From an uncultured Varibaculum sp. (GTDB lineage Bacteria; Actinomycetota; Actinomycetes; Actinomycetales; Actinomycetaceae): a stretch of 33,269 nucleotides of DNA. Made by a program: the position numbers and the translations under genes. Where the stretch lies: contig NZ_CABTZZ010000021.1 of the NCBI RefSeq assembly GCF_902489465.1, forward strand, positions 1-33,269. The letters are read 5' to 3'. Under the pieces are notes generated by a model. It was not told the origin of the DNA and searched no databases. It was given only the letters and a program-made list of their open reading frames with translations. Shown here in pieces: positions 32,002-33,269 of this stretch. Numbering within the stretch: position 1 is the first letter of the stretch; the number at the start of each line of letters is the position of its first letter.

Positions 32002-32364
32002 ATGGCAGAGCGGGCACTACGCGGAACAAGTATCGGTTCAAAAAGCCTAGAGACAGAAGATGGCGTAGTATTCGCAGAACGCCGCGAAAGCCTCTACATT
32101 TGCCCTAATGGACACCGTTTCCACATGACTTTCGCCGCCGAGGTGGCCGCTCCCGCCGAGTGGGAATGCAAATGCGGGGAAACCGGGGAACTCCAATATG
32201 AAGAACCCGCAGAAGAGGAAGATTCCAAGCCAGTGCGTCCCCAGCGTACCCACTGGGATATGCTCATGGAACGGCGTAGCGAAGAAGAATTACAACAGCT
32301 GCTAAAAGAACAGCTGGAGGTACTGCATTCTGGGGCGCTAATGGACGGAGTACATTATCGCTAG
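32002..32364 (+). CDS. rbpA: RNA polymerase-binding protein RbpA
   Basis: This 120-residue actinobacterial transcription factor binds group I/II sigma factors and RNA polymerase and stabilises open promoter complexes. The zinc-ribbon core has Cys34, His38, Cys56 and Cys58 (ICPNGH ... ECKCG). The C-terminal sigma-interaction domain is RTHWDMLMERRSEEELQQLL. Compared with the mycobacterial protein, the linker between core and sigma-interaction domain is more acidic (EEPAEEEDSKP). ATG 32002 is chosen from homology and an AAGGAG site (31985-31990) at 11 bases; a start at 31924 would lie inside the hairpin. It converges with the mannosyltransferase gene, the same neighbour as in Mycobacterium. Confidence 0.95.
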   Translation: MAERALRGTSIGSKSLETEDGVVFAERRESLYICPNGHRFHMTFAAEVAAPAEWECKCGETGELQYEEPAEEEDSKPVRPQRTHWDMLMERRSEEELQQLLKEQLEVLHSGALMDGVHYR

Positions 32365-32453
32365 CAGATTCCCCAACTTAACTAATATTTGCGGGTCTTA
32401 GCCACCGCCTCCCAAGCGGATCTTAAATGCTCATTAGGCATAGCGACTAGGCC

Positions 32454-33191
32454 TTAGCGAAGTGCAGCCGGCAACTTCAGTAGGTCAGCTATTCCCCAAC
32501 GGGTAACTTTAGCTAGGGCTTCCAAGATAATAGCGCTGGACATTTTGGAGGATCCAGCAGCGCGTTCTTGAAAAGTTATCGGTACTTCCACAATTATTCC
32601 TCCCGCTTTCACTGCCCGCCGGGTCATATCTATTTGGAAGCAATATCCGCGGGAATCTAGATCCTCTAGTCCCAGGCGACTAAGAAAATCGATACGATAA
32701 ACTCGAAAACCGGCGGTAGCATCCCCGATTCCCAGGCGCAGCAGCGCTCCAATATAGGCATTTCCACCTCGCGAGAGCGCCTCCCGTAACTTTGACCAGC
32801 CCTGCAGGCGGCCTCCTCTGATCCAACGCGAACCAATTACCAAATCCGGCTCATTCGGCCACAGCCGGCGAGCCAATAGTTTTTTTAGGTCCCGCACCCG
32901 GTGCGAACCATCTGCATCCATCTGCACTATCCAGGTATATCCTGCCTCATGCGCCCACGAAAATGCTTCCAAATAGGCCGGGCCAAGTCCGGCTTTCTCC
33001 GCCCGGTGCACTACCTTGACTCCCCTATCTTTGCTAGCTAGTTCTTCGGCAAGCTCGCCAGTACCATCGGGAGAATTATCGTCAATAATCACCAAGTCCG
33101 CCTGCGGAATTTCCTGGCGCAGTTTTGCCACCTGCCGGGGTAGCGTTTCTAGTTCGTTGTAGGTCGGAATCGCGATTACGATATCTTTCAT
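32454..33191 (-). CDS. ppm1: Polyprenol monophosphomannose synthase (GT2, Ppm1/DPM1-like)
   Basis: This 245-residue glycosyltransferase family 2 enzyme transfers mannose from GDP-mannose to polyprenyl phosphate, providing the lipid-linked mannose for lipoglycans and protein mannosylation. The N-terminal PTYNE, the nucleotide-binding IIDDNSPDGTGE (Asp37, Asp38) and the metal-binding DAD (Asp92, Asp94) of QMDADGSH are present, as are VIGSRWIRGG, DATAGFRVYR and the C-terminal VPITFQERAAGSSKM block. It lacks the C-terminal membrane segments of eukaryote-like and some archaeal forms, and there is no fused lipoprotein N-acyltransferase domain as in Rv2051c. The ATG has AAGGAAAG upstream. The remaining 78 bases to the window end are pyrimidine-rich on the plus strand and contain no visible gene. 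Confidence 0.92.
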   Translation of the reverse strand: MKDIVIAIPTYNELETLPRQVAKLRQEIPQADLVIIDDNSPDGTGELAEELASKDRGVKVVHRAEKAGLGPAYLEAFSWAHEAGYTWIVQMDADGSHRVRDLKKLLARRLWPNEPDLVIGSRWIRGGRLQGWSKLREALSRGGNAYIGALLRLGIGDATAGFRVYRIDFLSRLGLEDLDSRGYCFQIDMTRRAVKAGGIIVEVPITFQERAAGSSKMSSAIILEALAKVTRWGIADLLKLPAALR

Positions 33192-33269
33192 TTCTTTCCT
33201 TTTCCTTTTGAGCAGTTATTTTCGCTTCCTCTGCTCTTATTCACCGTTCGTATGCCGTCTTCTGCTTGA

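Noticed and set aside
1..33269. CRISPR array, tRNA, rRNA, insertion sequence or prophage genes
   Set aside because: No regularly spaced repeats, cloverleaf-like sequence, rRNA motif, transposase, integrase or phage structural gene was recognised on either strand.

Overview
Organism. The window looks like chromosomal DNA of a moderate-GC actinobacterium, most likely the Actinomycetaceae (a Varibaculum- or Mobiluncus-like genome; this is inferred from gene content and codon use, not from a marker-gene match). The markers are an imuA'-imuB-dnaE2 mutasome under an actinobacterial LexA box, RbpA, a polyprenol-phosphate-mannose synthase beside rbpA (the same neighbours as Rv2050/Rv2051c in Mycobacterium), and the garA / ftsR / MerR block (the Rv1827-Rv1828-Rv1830 order).

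Layout. (1) 1-3.2 kb is an AT-richer accessory island. It holds an unrecognised 289-residue protein, a DinJ-type antitoxin whose YafQ toxin is broken by a deletion, and an AbiEi/AbiEii pair whose toxin has lost its C-terminus through one extra T in a T8 run. (2) 3.2-8.7 kb is the SOS mutasome imuA'-imuB-dnaE2, closed by a strong hairpin terminator. (3) 8.7-14.3 kb has two large zinc peptidases on the minus strand (pepO then pepN) and a Nei-type DNA glycosylase diverging from them. (4) 14.3-18.6 kb has purU, divergent garA and ftsR, then a second MerR gene in one operon with a histidine kinase and a response regulator. (5) 18.7-23.8 kb has a GlpT/UhpT-type organophosphate:phosphate antiporter and a three-gene ABC importer of the AfuABC/Fbp type. 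(6) 23.9-27.5 kb has an AlsT-type amino-acid:sodium symporter convergent with an NCS2 purine/uracil permease that carries a C-terminal OHCU-decarboxylase-like domain. (7) 27.9-31.9 kb is a decaying sugar-phosphate locus: an intact transketolase, an rpiB-like pseudogene, a membrane-protein remnant, an intact HAD-IIA phosphatase, and the N-terminal stub of an FGGY sugar kinase. (8) 31.9-33.2 kb has rbpA and the convergent polyprenol-phosphate mannosyltransferase.

How parts work together. DNA damage should relieve LexA at 3265-3280 and induce error-prone translesion synthesis by ImuA', ImuB and DnaE2. GarA and FtsR couple kinase signalling to central metabolism and cell division in relatives. 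The two-component pair, the antiporter and the ABC importer lie in a row and may form one sensing and uptake locus for phosphorylated compounds; this is inference.

The observations most worth a second look are the imuA' promoter, where the LexA operator contains the start codon of an apparently leaderless mRNA; the permease fused to an OHCU-decarboxylase-like domain that has lost its catalytic His and probably its Glu; the homopolymer frameshift in AbiEii; and the pattern of decay in the sugar cluster. No tRNA, rRNA, CRISPR array, transposase or insertion sequence was seen.
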